Assembly: GCA_947095585.1 (NCBI GenBank)
Contig: OX352765.1
Location: forward strand, 18,288,444 to 18,352,443
DNA: 64,000 nt
Source of the DNA: Nephrocerus scutellatus
Taxonomy: Eukaryota > Arthropoda > Insecta > Diptera > Pipunculidae
Reading direction: 5' to 3'
The position numbers and the translations under genes were made by a program. Of this stretch, positions 10,715-22,619 are shown piece after piece (within the stretch, counting starts at the first letter, position 1; the number at the start of each line of letters is the position of its first letter). The notes beneath the pieces were generated by a model. The model made no database searches and was not told the origin of the DNA. It worked only from the letters and a program-made list of their open reading frames with translations.

Positions 10715-12320
10715 GGAAAGAAATATAATTGGGGTTGATTATATCCAACCTGTGGCATTCAGATACGATATCAAAACGGTGATGCTGCACTCCGAAAGTG
10801 CCCTCAGGTCGGAAAAGAATGGATTGCTCAACTTGCGGGAGCCCTTCAGGGATGGACACTTGCAAAGATAATGAATGAGAGTTTCTTTCCCATACACATG
10901 TAGGCAGCTTCTGCAAAAGGTATTAGTTGGGCTGCGTGGTTGCCTACTGGCCAATGACCCGTGATTACGGCAACCACTCTAGCTGCGCTTTGGTGGTAAG
11001 GAAAATGAGAACACGATCTCTGACGGTGCTCTAAGGAGTCCATGTCCAGTGTGACTCCCTTCTTCGCCAGTAAGTCTGCTTTCTCCATACCGTCAATGTC
11101 GCCGTGCCCGGTATCCAAACTAGGATCAGGTCTATGCTTTGGCTTATCAAAGCCAGTTCAGCTTGGCAATGTCTGACAAGTTTAGAATTGTTTCTTGTCG
11201 CAATAATGGCTTTGATCACGAATTGGCTGTCTATGCATATGCCAAATCTACCAGCTATCGCGGTACTATGAGATAGACCCTGCATGCCTCCCTTATTGCT
11301 AGGATCTCCGCTTGGAAAATGCTAGCAGAATTGGGTAGCTTGTAGGACCTTGTAATATTAAGATTCTCAGAGAAATATAGTTACATCAAAAAGTCCCAAA
11401 CCTTTCCCGTCCTTCTAACTTTCTCGAGTCGGAAACTCAATGGCAAAGCGGGGGCTAAAATATAGTTCAGGAGTGTAGTAGTTAGTTGAAGATGGTATCA
11501 TCTCCTTTGGTAACATCTGCAGTATATTGCATTAACCGTATGGTTTGGTGATCATTGTATTCTACATAGGTTGCTGGCATTGTACTTTTTAATGATTGCC
11601 GGCAACCAAACCAGCGCTCTATAGGTGGGAATAGTGCCCGCTACAGCTGTGTACAGCCACAGAGCCATTCTCGGCTGCAGTCCCAATTTCTTGCCAATGG
11701 TTTTGTTGCTAGCATATAGAGCAATGCATGCTTTCTTAGCCCTACATTCTATATTCCAGCTGAGTTTTCTGTCTAGGATTACGCCGAGAAATTTCGCTTC
11801 AGAGGTAAGCGCGATTGTCCGACTATTGAGTTTGGGCAGGTCAAAATTCGGTATTTTAGACTTAGCAGTGAAATGTACCATATCACTTTTGCCAGAGTTA
11901 ACCCCCAGACCACAGCTGGTCGCCCATGAGCTAACTCTGCCTAGAGACATCTCCATGACTTCACTTATCATGGAAGGGTTCTCTCATGATACAGCATCAC
12001 TACGTCATCTGCATATGCGAAAGCTTTCGTCCTGCCCGGCTCAAGTGACATAAGGACCTTGTTTATAACCAGCAGTCACAGGGAGAGCGATATTACTTCT
12101 CCTTGGAGAGTTCCTGTGTCGACTGATTTGGTGAAGCCCAGATTATCTTGGATTTCCCTGATACCTAACATGGAAATGATTCATTGTATAAAGAGTTGCC
12201 CCACCTCTATCATAGTGAGAGCCTCGGATGGCATCAATGGGGACATTGTTGAAGGCACCTTCTATATCGAGGAAGGTGGCAAAAGTCTATTGTTTCGAAT
12301 TTCGGTACAAAGTTAAAAAA
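10715..12320 (-). mobile_element. Decayed LOA/I-type non-LTR retrotransposon (RT + RNase H)
   Basis: Reading 12320 downwards, the minus strand gives with frameshifts the RT palm (FLDIEGAFNNVP, about 12275), the catalytic box FAYADDVVML (Asp pair at 12009-12004), RT thumb sequence (KFLGVILDRKLSW; GLQPRMALWLYTAV, 11760-11640), RNase H (SQFVIKAI; IDLILVWIPG, 11245-11105) and the terminal Cys/His region (FCRSCLHVYGKETLIHYLCKCPSL, split; NATGWI near 10745). The domain order is standard for LOA/I/R1-type elements. The catalytic Asp pair survives but frames are broken many times, so the copy is dead. Confidence 0.88.
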
Positions 12321-13470
12321 TGATAGGAAATAGCTACAAAGCGGTATTGGAATCAGCTTTTCCGAAAATCCACGATCTCTTTGAACCACTCTCGTGGATA
12401 TTTCAACACGACAACACTCCTATACGCACCGTATCGAGTGTTGCCACTGCAATTATTAAACTTTAATGGGATGGGATTGAAGAAAGGTTGTCTACCTATT
12501 ATTAAAAATTATATCTGAAGTATGAATATAAAACAAAAAATCAATTCCCCAAAAAAAAAACAAAAAAATTATTTTTTCATTCATTTGTAAGGTGCTTCTA
12601 ATCTTATTAATCGCGATTTAAATGCATGCCATTCTGGCTCATTTGACATAAATGTCTCTAATATACCGTTATCTTGTTTTTTTTTTTTTTGATTATTTTT
12701 GAAAACCTACTGTAACTTTCACCATCATTTCTTTTTTCTTTACATGAAAAAGTTACATGGAAAAATATTAATTTTAACTCCCATAATGATGTGCTTCTGA
12801 TCTAGTGAACCGTAGTGTAGATGATCTTCTTTCTCTTCTTTCTTTTTTGTGCTCTTTCTTCTCGCTTGTAGTTCGTCTCGTTGATTACGGATTGCGGTAC
12901 ACGGACGGACGGACCTCTTCTTGTAAAATGAAGTTCCTCGGAGTCTTTCGTTCGACTGCTGCTGTTTGTTCTTCTTCTTCAGGTTGCATGTAGCTCATTA
13001 TATTCTTGTTGTGGCTGCTGCTGCTGCTGTGGCTGTAATAATTGTTGCTGCTGCGCGGCTAGAACCCAAAGAATCTATCCGGAGGAAACAACACACAGAG
13101 CCCCGACACTGTGTTATCTTGTATGCGATAGCGTTTTGGTGCGGCTGCTATTCATTTAATCTGTTGCTGTTGCTGTTACTTTAATTTTCAGCTTGTTGGT
13201 GAGCTTAGCTTCAAGTGCCAAGCAAAATGCTTTGTAAGTGAATAGAAGTTTTGGTTAGTTTTTTTTCCCGGTGTTGCCAATATGCCAGTTAATGGAAGGA
13301 TTTGCCATTGGAAAGAAATTAACCACCCATACTGCTAGAGGAAGGATCCTTTTTACTTTGTTCAGTGGAAATTGTAAATTTTAAAAGTTTTCTCTAAAAA
13401 ATTTGGTAAAAAGGTGGAGTTATAATTCATAATTTGTCAAAAATCTTAGTATCGGGGTTTTGTATTTATC
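12321..13470. other. Non-coding stretch
   Basis: AT-rich with several homopolymer runs. A pyrimidine-rich segment lies at 12820-12870 and a CTG-rich stretch at 13012-13050, which on the minus strand would read Gln codons (QQQQLLQPQQQQQPQQ). I do not see a supported exon, but a Q-rich exon or 5' UTR cannot be excluded. Confidence 0.4.
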
Positions 13471-13472
13471 AC

Positions 13473-13530
13473 TTCACTAGCTGACCCGACAGACGTTGTC
13501 CTGTCCCACTTTCAAATTTGTTTGTGATCG
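13473..13530 (+). repeat. Truncated copy of the CTAGCTG interspersed repeat
   Basis: Starts ACTAGCTGACCCGACAGACG, the same head as the repeats at 2036 (minus) and 27893 (plus), and is lost within about 50 bases where the next retroelement fragment begins. Confidence 0.5.
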
Positions 13531-14235
13531 TTTTGTGTATTTTTTTTTCCGTGCCCCGGCACCCAACACAGGTGGATATTGAACTGCTCCGCCATTTCCA
13601 CGAGAGATGATCGGCAGTTAAGGGCTAGAATAGAATTGGTGGAGACTGATTCCAGGGATTTCAGTGCAGCTTGGCTATCCGGAAATATATGGTTATCCTT
13701 AGCGGATATGATGTTTCTCTTCAGCCAAGACAATAAGGCTTCACTGATCGCCATAATTTCAGCCTGGAAATCACTACAGTGATTTGGAAGACGAAAAGAG
13801 AGGCTAAGAATTAGCTTTTTTGAGAAAACCACTCCGCCGACGCCGTCATCAGTTTTTGTTTGACCCGTCTGTGTAAAAATGACTGTGTTCCTCTTCCATG
13901 TAGGCGTCTTCGTCCCAGAATGATCTAGCGTGGAAGGTGACCTGGAAGTTTTTGTTAAAATAGAGTTGCGGAGTGGTGTAGTTTATTTTGTCTGGGATCC
14001 TGACTTAATTCAGGATATAGGAGTGTGACCGTTTTCATTTCTAGTGCACTGTGAGATAGCATTAAGGCGAATAGCCAACCTAGCAGCTACTTGCCTGCTG
14101 TAAATGTCGAGTGGAGTAAGGTCGAACAGAATGTCGAATGCGGCGGAGGTGGTTGTACGAAGTGCTCCGCTCAAACATAGCCAACAACATGTACTTTCTT
14201 TTGTTCTAATTTTTGTGCAGAACACCCAATCGGTC
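13505..14235 (-). mobile_element. LOA/I-type retrotransposon fragment (RT C-terminus and RNase H)
   Basis: From 14225 down the minus strand reads LSGALRTTTSAAFDILFDLTPLDIY and RQVAARLAIRL, the conserved region between RT and RNase H. From 13830 down it reads RNase H: LSFRLPNHCSDFQAEIMAISEALL, then FPDSQAALKSLESVSTNS, then FNIHLCWVPGHG. The catalytic Glu (QAE) and Asp (DSQ) of RNase H are present. It is a separate, better-conserved fragment than its neighbours. The piece between 14000 and 13840 is frame-shifted. Confidence 0.85.
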
Positions 14236-14292
14236 TGACTAAAAGCTGCTTGTACATCTCTTGGAGTGTTCTTCCGATGATAAGAATATCTT

Positions 14293-14420
14293 TTAAATCA
14301 CCCAGTATGTGATTGGACTTATAGATGATTGTGTCTCTTGGTGTAACATCAAAATTTCGGAACAGTTTCTTAACAGTTGATGACGATGATGATGATGATG
14401 AAGATGATAAATTGGGTGCA
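14293..14420. other. Short stretch with (GAT)n microsatellite
   Basis: (GATGAT)n at about 14381-14402 in otherwise anonymous sequence between two retroelement fragments. The minus-strand His-rich frame is a repeat artefact. Confidence 0.5.
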
Positions 14421-14524
14421 CAAAAATAGCACTAAGACCCATGTGGATGTACTGCGCTTCGCCCTGACTTGTGTTTTTGGGACAGTTCATGTCCGTAGCC
14501 CTCATATTCCTACATAGCCTACAT

Positions 14525-15665
14525 CACCCCCTCCATACCAATAGCTCTAAGGAACTTATTGATATGGAGTGGGTTCAGTGAATGTCGCGCAGACTCCGAG
14601 ATTGCGTGGGTTCCCATATGGTATCTTCTCTGTCGGATTGTTTCATTAACAAGATGCCACGGGGTTTCCTCCGCTTCTTCACAAAGCATGCAGCTGCCAT
14701 CTTCTTTTATTCTTAGTTACTTTAGGTGCTCCTTTAGTCTATAATTTCCTAATAGGAACCATGTTATGCTTCTTACATTACTTCTGCTTAGTCCCAATAT
14801 CAAGCGAGATCTCTTTGAGTTATAGTTCCCCAATATTTCTTGTGCTTGTCCTAGGCCTATGAGATTTTCCCATCTTACGGAAGCGGCTGCCTTACCTATA
14901 TTCGTATTATGCGGTAACAGCTGCTTACTCTGGCACAACAACTTTATTCGCAAGCCTATCCGCTGATTCGCAGCCAATGTGTCGCGGCACCCAGTAAGAA
15001 CATACCTTGTTGGTTTCGCTTACTCTGTTAAGCTTCGCCCTGCACTTCTGCTCTAGTATAGACGTGATGTGTAATGCATTCAAGGCATTGTCATGATAGC
15101 TATTTCCTGCTTCATGTAGATTCCTTTCCAGATTAAAGTGAGCACATCTTTTGATGGCAAGTACTTCTGGTAACGGTTCAATAGGAGGCTGGCATATTCT
15201 TCCTTGAATCCCCAATGGCTTTACAAAAATCTACCCTGGCTATGCTAACATGGGTTTCAACGTCTATTAAACGATGATTCACTAACCATTTACTAGATTC
15301 AAACAGGAGTTTTTGGAGTGCGTTACAATTATTTCAAAATCTAATACCAAAGTGTTTTGAGCGGTCCAACTGCCTCAATGTGTAACACTCCTAAGTTGGC
15401 TAAGTGAAACTGACCGCAAGTATTTGTACGCCCTATGCGCTTTCAAATTAATTTCTTTTGACAAATTATGATCGTAGAATCGCAGAGTGCCAGCCAGCCG
15501 TGCAAGGAATAACTTTGCAAAAATAATTATTTCGTTTCTGGAAGTAACTCAGCCCCAAGCACCATACCAAGCTTTTTACGTTCCTTTATAAAACACGCAG
15601 TAGGCACACTTTGCTGCAGATCTGTAGAAAGATTGTCCAATTGACTTAAAGCCATTGATAAATTT
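14525..15665 (-). mobile_element. LOA/I-type element 3' half, left arm of a large inverted repeat
   Basis: The minus strand reads RNase H (LAIKRCAHFNLERNLHEAG; KLNRVSETNKVCSYWVPRHIG; SADRLANK, 15170-14950), then GLGQAQEILGNYNSKRSR and LSRSNVRSITWFLLGNYRL (14870-14725), the usual C-terminal segment. Nearly the whole stretch reappears, reverse complemented, at 17265-18395. The two copies share runs such as GCGTACAAATACTTGCGGTC and CATAGCCAGGGTAGA. Upstream of RNase H (15240-15665) the copies still match but I could not read a domain. Confidence 0.85.
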
Positions 15666-17264
15666 TACACAAAGGAACTTTCTCCCTCAGCTTCTAAGGG
15701 TTCACATACCTAAAGACTTTGAACTTTATCACAAAGTCTCTAAAAGATTCATTTAGAAGCCATTGCGCATAAATTGGTATCTGCAACCTATCATTTTAAT
15801 ACCTGCAGGTAACTTCTATATTACCACAAGCAATCTCACATGAACATGGATCCTTTTTGTACACCTCGTCCATGCATAGAGCATTGTAACTACCGTTCCG
15901 TTCAGTATTGAGCGATCATCGTACGTAATTTAGTTGATGTGCCACTAGAACAATTCCATTAATAAAGCAATACATCTTTGTCGAAGTCCAATCTACGATG
16001 AAATAGGGCTGGTGCATGAAAATTGAAAATAGAACCTATTCGAATAGGTTTGCCTACTTGAGCTCTTACAGTTATGCCAGCCAATAGCAAAAACAACAGG
16101 CGGCATCAAAAAACTCATCTCTTCCACACGGGTCCACAATAATCATTATCCACGAGTATTTATCTGAATCTTTTGTGCAGTCACTTCGACTTGTGCCTGT
16201 AATGCTTTTTCAGTCAGTCAGTCAGTCAGTCTCTGGCGGAGATGAAATCACACAAGCAGACATGCCGCAGATTTTCAGAAAATCCCAACTTGAAGCACTC
16301 GAAGCGAAAAGAAAGAAATTTGTGGATGGAAAATCGACGACACTCTGAGAGGCAAAATAGAAAATGCAATGCGAGCCGTTGATGCTGCAAATTCATTTCC
16401 ATATTACGACGAACGACTGTGCGACTGTCGACTGTGTTGCGTTGTTCGTCATTACCATCATCATCGTCTTCGCCGACGTCGTCATCATCATCAGCCTCAT
16501 CCTCATCCTCATCCTCAGCCTCAGCCTCAACCTCAACCTCAGGCGGCCCCAACTAAGAACCAGCCTCTACCGCTGCGCTCTGTGATGTGATGACATACAT
16601 ATGGCATAATGAATACAGCACAGAGAACTCGAGTCGGGTGGATGCAGCGTATGTTGGAAAGGCGATACTCGCCAGCTACGCTGAAGCTGCAACATTGAAA
16701 AGGGGGATTAAAGTATTCAAGAGTGCGGTGCACTTGGACTTCTTTTGTTGAGTATGAAAATTTTCATGCCCCTTTTGTGGCAACGGAGCACCACCACCGT
16801 CGTCGTCTTCGTCGTCTTCATGTTGCATACAATTGCGACACGATGTGAGCCTAACCTAACACAGTCTGGCGATGGATGCTGTGCGTCGGTCGTCGGTCGG
16901 TCGCTGCGTTGTCCCTGTCGCCTTGTGTTTTTCGGTTGTTGGTGAACTTGAACTTTGCCAGAGCCTCCTCCTCCTTGGAAATTGAACTCTCCGCGATTAA
17001 GTCAAAGGCGAGCCTTTTCACGTTGTGCATAATCAGGCATCGCATGCAATGCTAACAACGCAGTGGAATTTATTTTCTTTGTTTGGTTTCTTGCCAATAT
17101 GCCAGATACCAATATGATACTGGTCGTATAATAGCAGAAGCATCTATCGATTGAATCCTTTCCCATCCAAGATCATTTATGATTCAGTTGCGCGCTCTCG
17201 CAAATTCCAACTAATGGACTTCAAACTGTGGCGTCACACAGTTTTCTAATTGCTATCTGGTCAC
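15666..17264. other. Spacer of the inverted repeat; no gene recognised
   Basis: It holds (CAGT)n at about 16211-16231 and a CATCATCGTC / CCTCATCCTCAGCCTCAACC tract at 16451-16542. The open Asp/Glu-rich frame on the minus strand (16226-16552) is a translation of that tract. No domain or splice context seen. Confidence 0.45.
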
Positions 17265-18395
17265 AATCGAAGACTCTAAGTCAATTGGACAATCTAGCCA
17301 TAGATCTGCAGCAAAGTGTGCCTACTGCGTGTTTTGTAACGGAACGCAACAGCTAGGTATGGCGCTTGGGGCTAAGTTGGTTGGATGCCCAGAAACGGAA
17401 CAATTATTATTGTTGCCGCCGCCGTCCAAAGTAATTTCTTGCATGGCTGGCTGGCGTGTGCGATTCTACGATCATAATTTGTCAAAAGAAATTAATGTGT
17501 AAGCGCATGGGGCGTACAAATACTTGCGGTCAGTTTCACATAGCCAACACGGGAGTGTTACACATTGAGGCAGTTGGACAAACCACTCAAAATACTTTAG
17601 CATTAGATGATAATAAATTTGAAGTAATTGTAGCGTACTCCAGAAACTCGTGTTTGTATCAAGTAAATGGCTAGTTGCTCAATGCATCATCGTTTAATAG
17701 ACTTTAAGATCTATGTTAGCATAGCCAGGGTAGACTTTTGTAAAGCCATTGGGAATTCAAGGATGTCTTTGCCAAGCTCCTCTTTAACCGTTGCCAGAAG
17801 TTCATGCCATCGAAAAAGGAACAACATGAGACAGGAAATAGCTAAGGGCTCTCAATACATTCCAAATCACGTCAAAACTTGTGCAGAAATGCAGGGTAAA
17901 GCTAAACAGACTTATCGAAGTCATCAAGGTACGTTTGTATTGGGTGCCGGGAGATATTGGCATAGAAGTCAACGAAGCAGCGGATAAGCTCCCGAATAAA
18001 GGGGCAGCAACTTCGCTGGTAGGGCCAGATTAGTTCAGCGGTATAGGTTACCGCATATTATGGGAAGAGATACGTAGAATAGGTAAGGCAGCCGTTTCCG
18101 CTCGATATTGGGACTAAGCAGAAGTAATGTGAGAAGCACTACGGGGTTCCTAACAGGAAAAGGGGTACCTCCACGTGGTGGCCGCCGGTAATTTTACTCC
18201 AATACAGAAAAAGCTTAATGATCGGCTAAATTGTAGACTACAGGGACAACCAAAGTAACTAACAATAGAAGTGAATGGCTAAAGTAACTAAGAAATTCTG
18301 CGCAAATTTCACTGAACCTACTCCATATCATTAAGTTCCTAAGGGCTATTGATATGGATGGGATGATATAGGGGGTGATGTAGGGACGGGCGGTC
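17265..18395 (+). mobile_element. LOA/I-type element 3' half, right arm of the inverted repeat
   Basis: The plus strand reads KLNRLIEVIKVRLYWVPG and GIEVNEAADKLPNKGAAT (about 17900-18010), a recognisable RNase H end with WVPGD and NEAAD, followed by AAVSARYWD. It is the reverse complement of 14525-15665 with indels. Relative to the left arm it has gained about 70 bases (about 18160-18231) and lost about 130 bases of the C-terminal coding region near 18295. Frames are broken. Confidence 0.85.
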
Positions 18396-18530
18396 AGCCA
18401 TCAGCAGAATAGGGGGAATAAAATGAATTGCAAGTGGCCCTTACTGTCTCTGACTGGCGGAAGTGCAATCAAACCTCTACGTGGTGGCCGCCGGTAATTT
18501 TCCACCAATACAGAAAAACCTAATGATCGG
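18168..18530 (+). repeat. Two copies of a 57-bp block
   Basis: CCTCCACGTGGTGGCCGCCGG...TGATCGG at 18168-18225 and a close copy at 18474-18530 (CCTCTACGTGGTGG...). The first copy sits at the point where the right arm of the inverted repeat has gained about 70 bases relative to the left arm, so it behaves like a short inserted block. GC content is higher than the surroundings. Confidence 0.7.
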
Positions 18531-18599
18531 GTTAGTCCCTTCAAAGTAAGGTTAGCGCGAGGCCAATAACGTCGCCCGTAAAATTTTTTTTATTACGGA

Positions 18600-19235
18600 A
18601 CCTAAAATCAGCGTCGGATAAACTGATGAACAACGACGACCACGGCAACGAAAACGGCTAAGCTAAACGATTTAAGAATTTTCCCATGGAACGTACGCTC
18701 ACTGTAAAGAACGCGAGCTACACAACATCTAGCCGATAGCCTGTCCAAATATTATGCTGACATAACAGGAATCCAGGAGATGCGGTGGACGGGGAATGGT
18801 GTCTTACAAAAATCAGAATATGACATACATTACAGCTGTCATACAAGACATCATGTGCTCGGGGTTGGGTTTCTAGTCAGGAAAAGAATGAAACCCACCG
18901 TTATCGGGTGCTATGCACCCTTCCCGTGCGTGGCAGATTTAAAAACATAAGCCTCATAAACGTTCGCGTAGCTACAGAGGATTCCACAGATGATGAAAAT
19001 GAAGAATTTTTTGAATCTGTCGAACTGGAACTCCATGCCTGCCTCCAGTATGATGTAAAAATCATGCTGGTGGATATGAATGCCAAAATTGGTAGGGAGC
19101 CCGTACTCAGGCAGAATTTGGCTGTGAGCAATACTATGTTCGATAAAGCTCTCTGTATTGTTTCCAAATGTAGATCTGGAAAGAAGACCCTGTTGAGATT
19201 GACTCTAGTCTGGCAGTGTAAGGACACATAAGAGG
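18600..19235 (+). mobile_element. RTE-type retrotransposon: AP-endonuclease fragment
   Basis: With frameshifts the plus strand reads WNVRSL near 18690, DITGIQEMRWTGNGVLQK (about 18755-18807), YDIHYSCHTRHHVLGVGFLV, then RGRFKNISLINVRVATEDSTDD (about 18927-18990) and KIMLVDMNAKIGREPV (about 19056-19105). These are the substrate-binding and catalytic blocks of the apurinic-like endonuclease of RTE-type elements (often annotated as craniofacial-development-protein-2-like in insects). WNVRSL, the QEMRW Glu and DMNAKIG are visible. No RT follows, so the copy is truncated. Confidence 0.85.
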
Positions 19236-20625
19236 TGTAGCATAATTGAGAAATGGATTACTTCGGTTTTGCTTCTTCTTCTCTAGGGAGCCGTAGTCAG
19301 CAGCAAGGTTAATGGTGTTTTTACTTCCTTTTGTTGTTTGCGTCTCTATGGAGACCAAGATTAGGTCTCTGGGAATTAATTGATTAAAAGAATAAATGTT
19401 AAACGAGTGCTGACATAGGATTACTGTTTTTGGTCTCCCGTTTCTTTTGCTATAAATCAACTTAGCCAGTTTGTTTGGGATCCCCATGGTCCATGGCTTT
19501 GGAGGAGAGCTATGTCCCAGCTTTTTGCTGCAAAAAGCATGCAGAGATTGGCAGTAGCTGCTTTGGATCGTTGTACACACTTCATCATTATGTGTAGTGA
19601 TTGGACTTACATATTTGTCTGTCTTGTGGGGCCTGAGTTGTTGTGATCGCGGGAGGCTTTATTTGCTTTCGTTGCAGCTAGGCCGTGTTTTTTGGATCGT
19701 ATGGCCTTGTTTTGCTTGTACGCCCTATCCTGTGTCCTGAGTGGCTGAGGTTCTGTGGTCGGTCATATAGGTTGTTTTTAAAATCTGAGGTAACTGGGAT
19801 ATGACCTTGACTCTCAGTTACACTGGGTGTTGTTGGCCCCTAGCTGGTTCCAGCTGTCGCTACTTTTACTGTTTTACTGCTGTTTTGGTCTTTCTTGAGT
19901 CTGATTATACAGACCCGAAGACCAGTTTATTCTATAGTTGGAGCCCTTCAGGTTCTCCGCTATTTTTGGGGAGGCTGAAACAGTGAGTTGGAGGTAATCG
20001 TTTTCTCTGTCTTTGCGTGAGAGAATCTCCCAATCTCCGTTTCGTAGCTCTTTATTCTGGACCACTAGGCGCCTGCTTATTTTTTCGTTCTATGAGGCAG
20101 ATCAACAAAAAAGATTTGGTGGCGAGGAATTTCATCCTCCCCGACGATTTTTAGCTTGGCATTTTCCCATAGTTTCAGACTTGGAATTGTCTTTGCGATT
20201 CATGTTGACGCGTCTTCATCCGCGCAGCTTACAGATAGGCACTCATTTTTTGCTCTGCACTTCAGGAAGTACCATTAAGGGGAGCTCGGCCACTGCGTCC
20301 GTTATGTGGTCCTGGATCTTTTACAACTGTGGCGTTTCCAGTTTGACATCAGCGAAGCACTGGCCAGTTATAGCCAACATACTTATAGCCAACCTGATGT
20401 TATTTAACATACTTCCCAATGGTCTGAAATAATCTGCTACTTTAGGTGTTTTCTTGTCAAAGCCTTGGATATGGATTATGAATATGAACATTTATTTTTT
20501 AGGCTACAATAATTTACTACTTTTCATGTTACATGACATGAAAATATATTAAAGTAATTCATATATATATATATATATAAATATTATTGCATATTATTAT
20601 ATATTCATATATTATTGCAAAGTTC
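19236..20625. other. Anonymous stretch ending in an (AT)n tract
   Basis: Open frames of 100-148 codons occur on both strands but none resembles a known domain. (AT)n lies at about 20560-20580 with further AT-rich repeats to 20620. Confidence 0.4.
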
Positions 20626-20915
20626 ATTCAGGGGAAATCCCAAATAGATCGCTGCCGCTTTTGCGGCGAGGCAGAGGAGACGCCAGAAGACATACTTTTT
20701 ATATGTGATGCCCTCACCCGAAAAAGACTTCAATACCTCAAGGCTCACACAGTTCTATGGCAGAGTGCCAGACCTATCGACCTGGCAGATATGTATATGG
20801 CAATCATAAGAGGACTAACCCACCACCTAATTTGGTAGACATCTGGGACGTACAATAGACCTTAAGGTCGCAGTGCACAAGGCTTACCAGCTCACCAACA
20901 ATAATAATAATTAAA
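20626..20915 (+). mobile_element. LOA/I-type element 3' end
   Basis: The plus strand reads CRFCGEAEETPEDILFICDALTRKRL (split, about 20655-20735), the C-terminal CCHC-like cysteine motif of RT-RNase H elements, ending with IIRGLTHHLIW and a stop at 20838. A short 3' UTR and AATAATAATAATTAAAATAA (from about 20900) follow, consistent with a simple-repeat 3' terminus. Confidence 0.75.
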
Positions 20916-20939
20916 ATAATAAAGTTCATTCACCTTATA

Positions 20940-22615
20940 TCTTTTTTTTTGTTTATTGAATTAAATTAGTTAATTCATTAATTTATTCATTATTTTATAA
21001 CACTGTCTAAAACACATAAAAATCGATGTTACTAGCTGTAAGTTTTGAGAATATTTCGGCCAGACGAAACTATTAATTATTATCCGTTATTAAGGTAATC
21101 GTCGTAAAATTAATGTACGACTACCAGCTACCACCTACCACTGAAAGCATTGAAAATATTTGCCACTAACTTGCCACGAGTAGTTCTAATTTCCATCAGC
21201 AAACCGAATTCTATAATTAAACCACGAATTTTTGCTCAGCTCAGCAAACTTTCAGCAAAAAAAAAAAAAGAAAAAAAACTGGGGAAGGAAAGAAAATTAC
21301 AAAAATGTCCACAATTCATTGTATTACGCCTTGTTACAAGGAGTCACTTTGTCCACAAAACAAATGGAAGAAAACCGGGTCGAACGTCCTCCAGACGGAT
21401 GTGACTGTCGGCTGATGCATATATGTGTATACGTCTATATACTCGTATTGAGGACGTTCGATATTCGATCCCAATCAATCATTTTCACAGAGACTGACAC
21501 TGAGCAGCCGTAATAGGATCGGATTTTGAGCATTCAGCACCACCACTTCACATGCTTCTCATTTAACTTGCCTTATTTAAGTGCGCACTATTTATTAGCT
21601 GGGCGTAGTAGGACAATCTTGGATGATTTATCGTGCCTTCCGCCGCAACCACAATGCAACCCCATACACGCTTACATCTGGCGCGATAACCGATGCTCTC
21701 GAAAACTCCCTGACACTATTACAATTTCGCCAGCTTAGTCATTTTGGTGGGTGGAGGGGGGGGCATAGCTTGACAGAGATGGAACTGTATCTGTTTGCAA
21801 TTCACATGGATCAAACACATCCAATGTTGGAAAAGTTTCCCATTCGGTCGGCTGGTTGGTTGCGCTTAGTTTGTTGATCGTCGGTTGGTTGGTTGGCCTA
21901 TATACGAACGAGAGTCGTCGGCACAATCGGCGATTTATTGCTGTGCTATGCTGATTATATATTTAATTCACGGCTTAAATGTGTGTTTGTGTGGCTCTGT
22001 GTGCAATCACTCTTTAAACCATTGAAACCGCAAAATTTCCATTATGCCACCATTACTGGCTACAATAAATATGATTTCATATACGAATAACTATCATCAT
22101 CGTCATAATTTCCCAGCGTTTCTCCATATCAGACGAAAGTTACCATCTCACCTCAAATTGTTAACGCTGCTATCATTTGCTCACACACTACTTCGTGGCG
22201 TGCGCATTTGCTGGCTGGCTGCCAGTCGTCGAGTTGAAGAAAAGTTGTGTCCGTAAAGTGCATTGCATTGCATTGCAAAAAAATAATCTCACATTGTCAG
22301 ACGTCGCACTGTACCGCACTGCACTGCATGTGTAGTTCTCACGAAATATGGCAACTGTGAGAATTAAGATGAATAATTATGAACACGAAAATATGTGTTG
22401 CCAAGGGGGGGTGCGGAGAGGAAGCGGCACATTAGCGTAAAAGGAGAATGCATCGAATGCGCATACGCCCCACTGTGCACGTTTGTACGGGGCAACTGGC
22501 GGCGCTGTAGCCGATTTGCCCTAAATTTCTGTGTAAATGCAATTTCTCAAATAAGAACATTGGATAAGATTTTGCAAAATTATATGCTGATAAGTGGCGA
22601 TCATCGTTGCTGGAC
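20940..22615. other. Non-coding stretch
   Basis: No gene supported. Short repeats: a poly(A) run at about 21256, GGTTGGTTGGTTGG near 21850-21895 and CATTGCATTGCATTGC at 22260-22276. Confidence 0.4.
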
Positions 22616-22619
22616 GTAA

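Noticed and set aside
11625..12316. Plus-strand open frames of 142 and 85 codons
   Set aside because: They are antisense to the LOA-type reverse transcriptase, whose FAYADD box reads on the minus strand.
16226..16552. Acidic Asp/Glu-rich frame on the minus strand
   Set aside because: It is produced by the CAT/CTC microsatellite; the rest of the frame has no recognisable domain.
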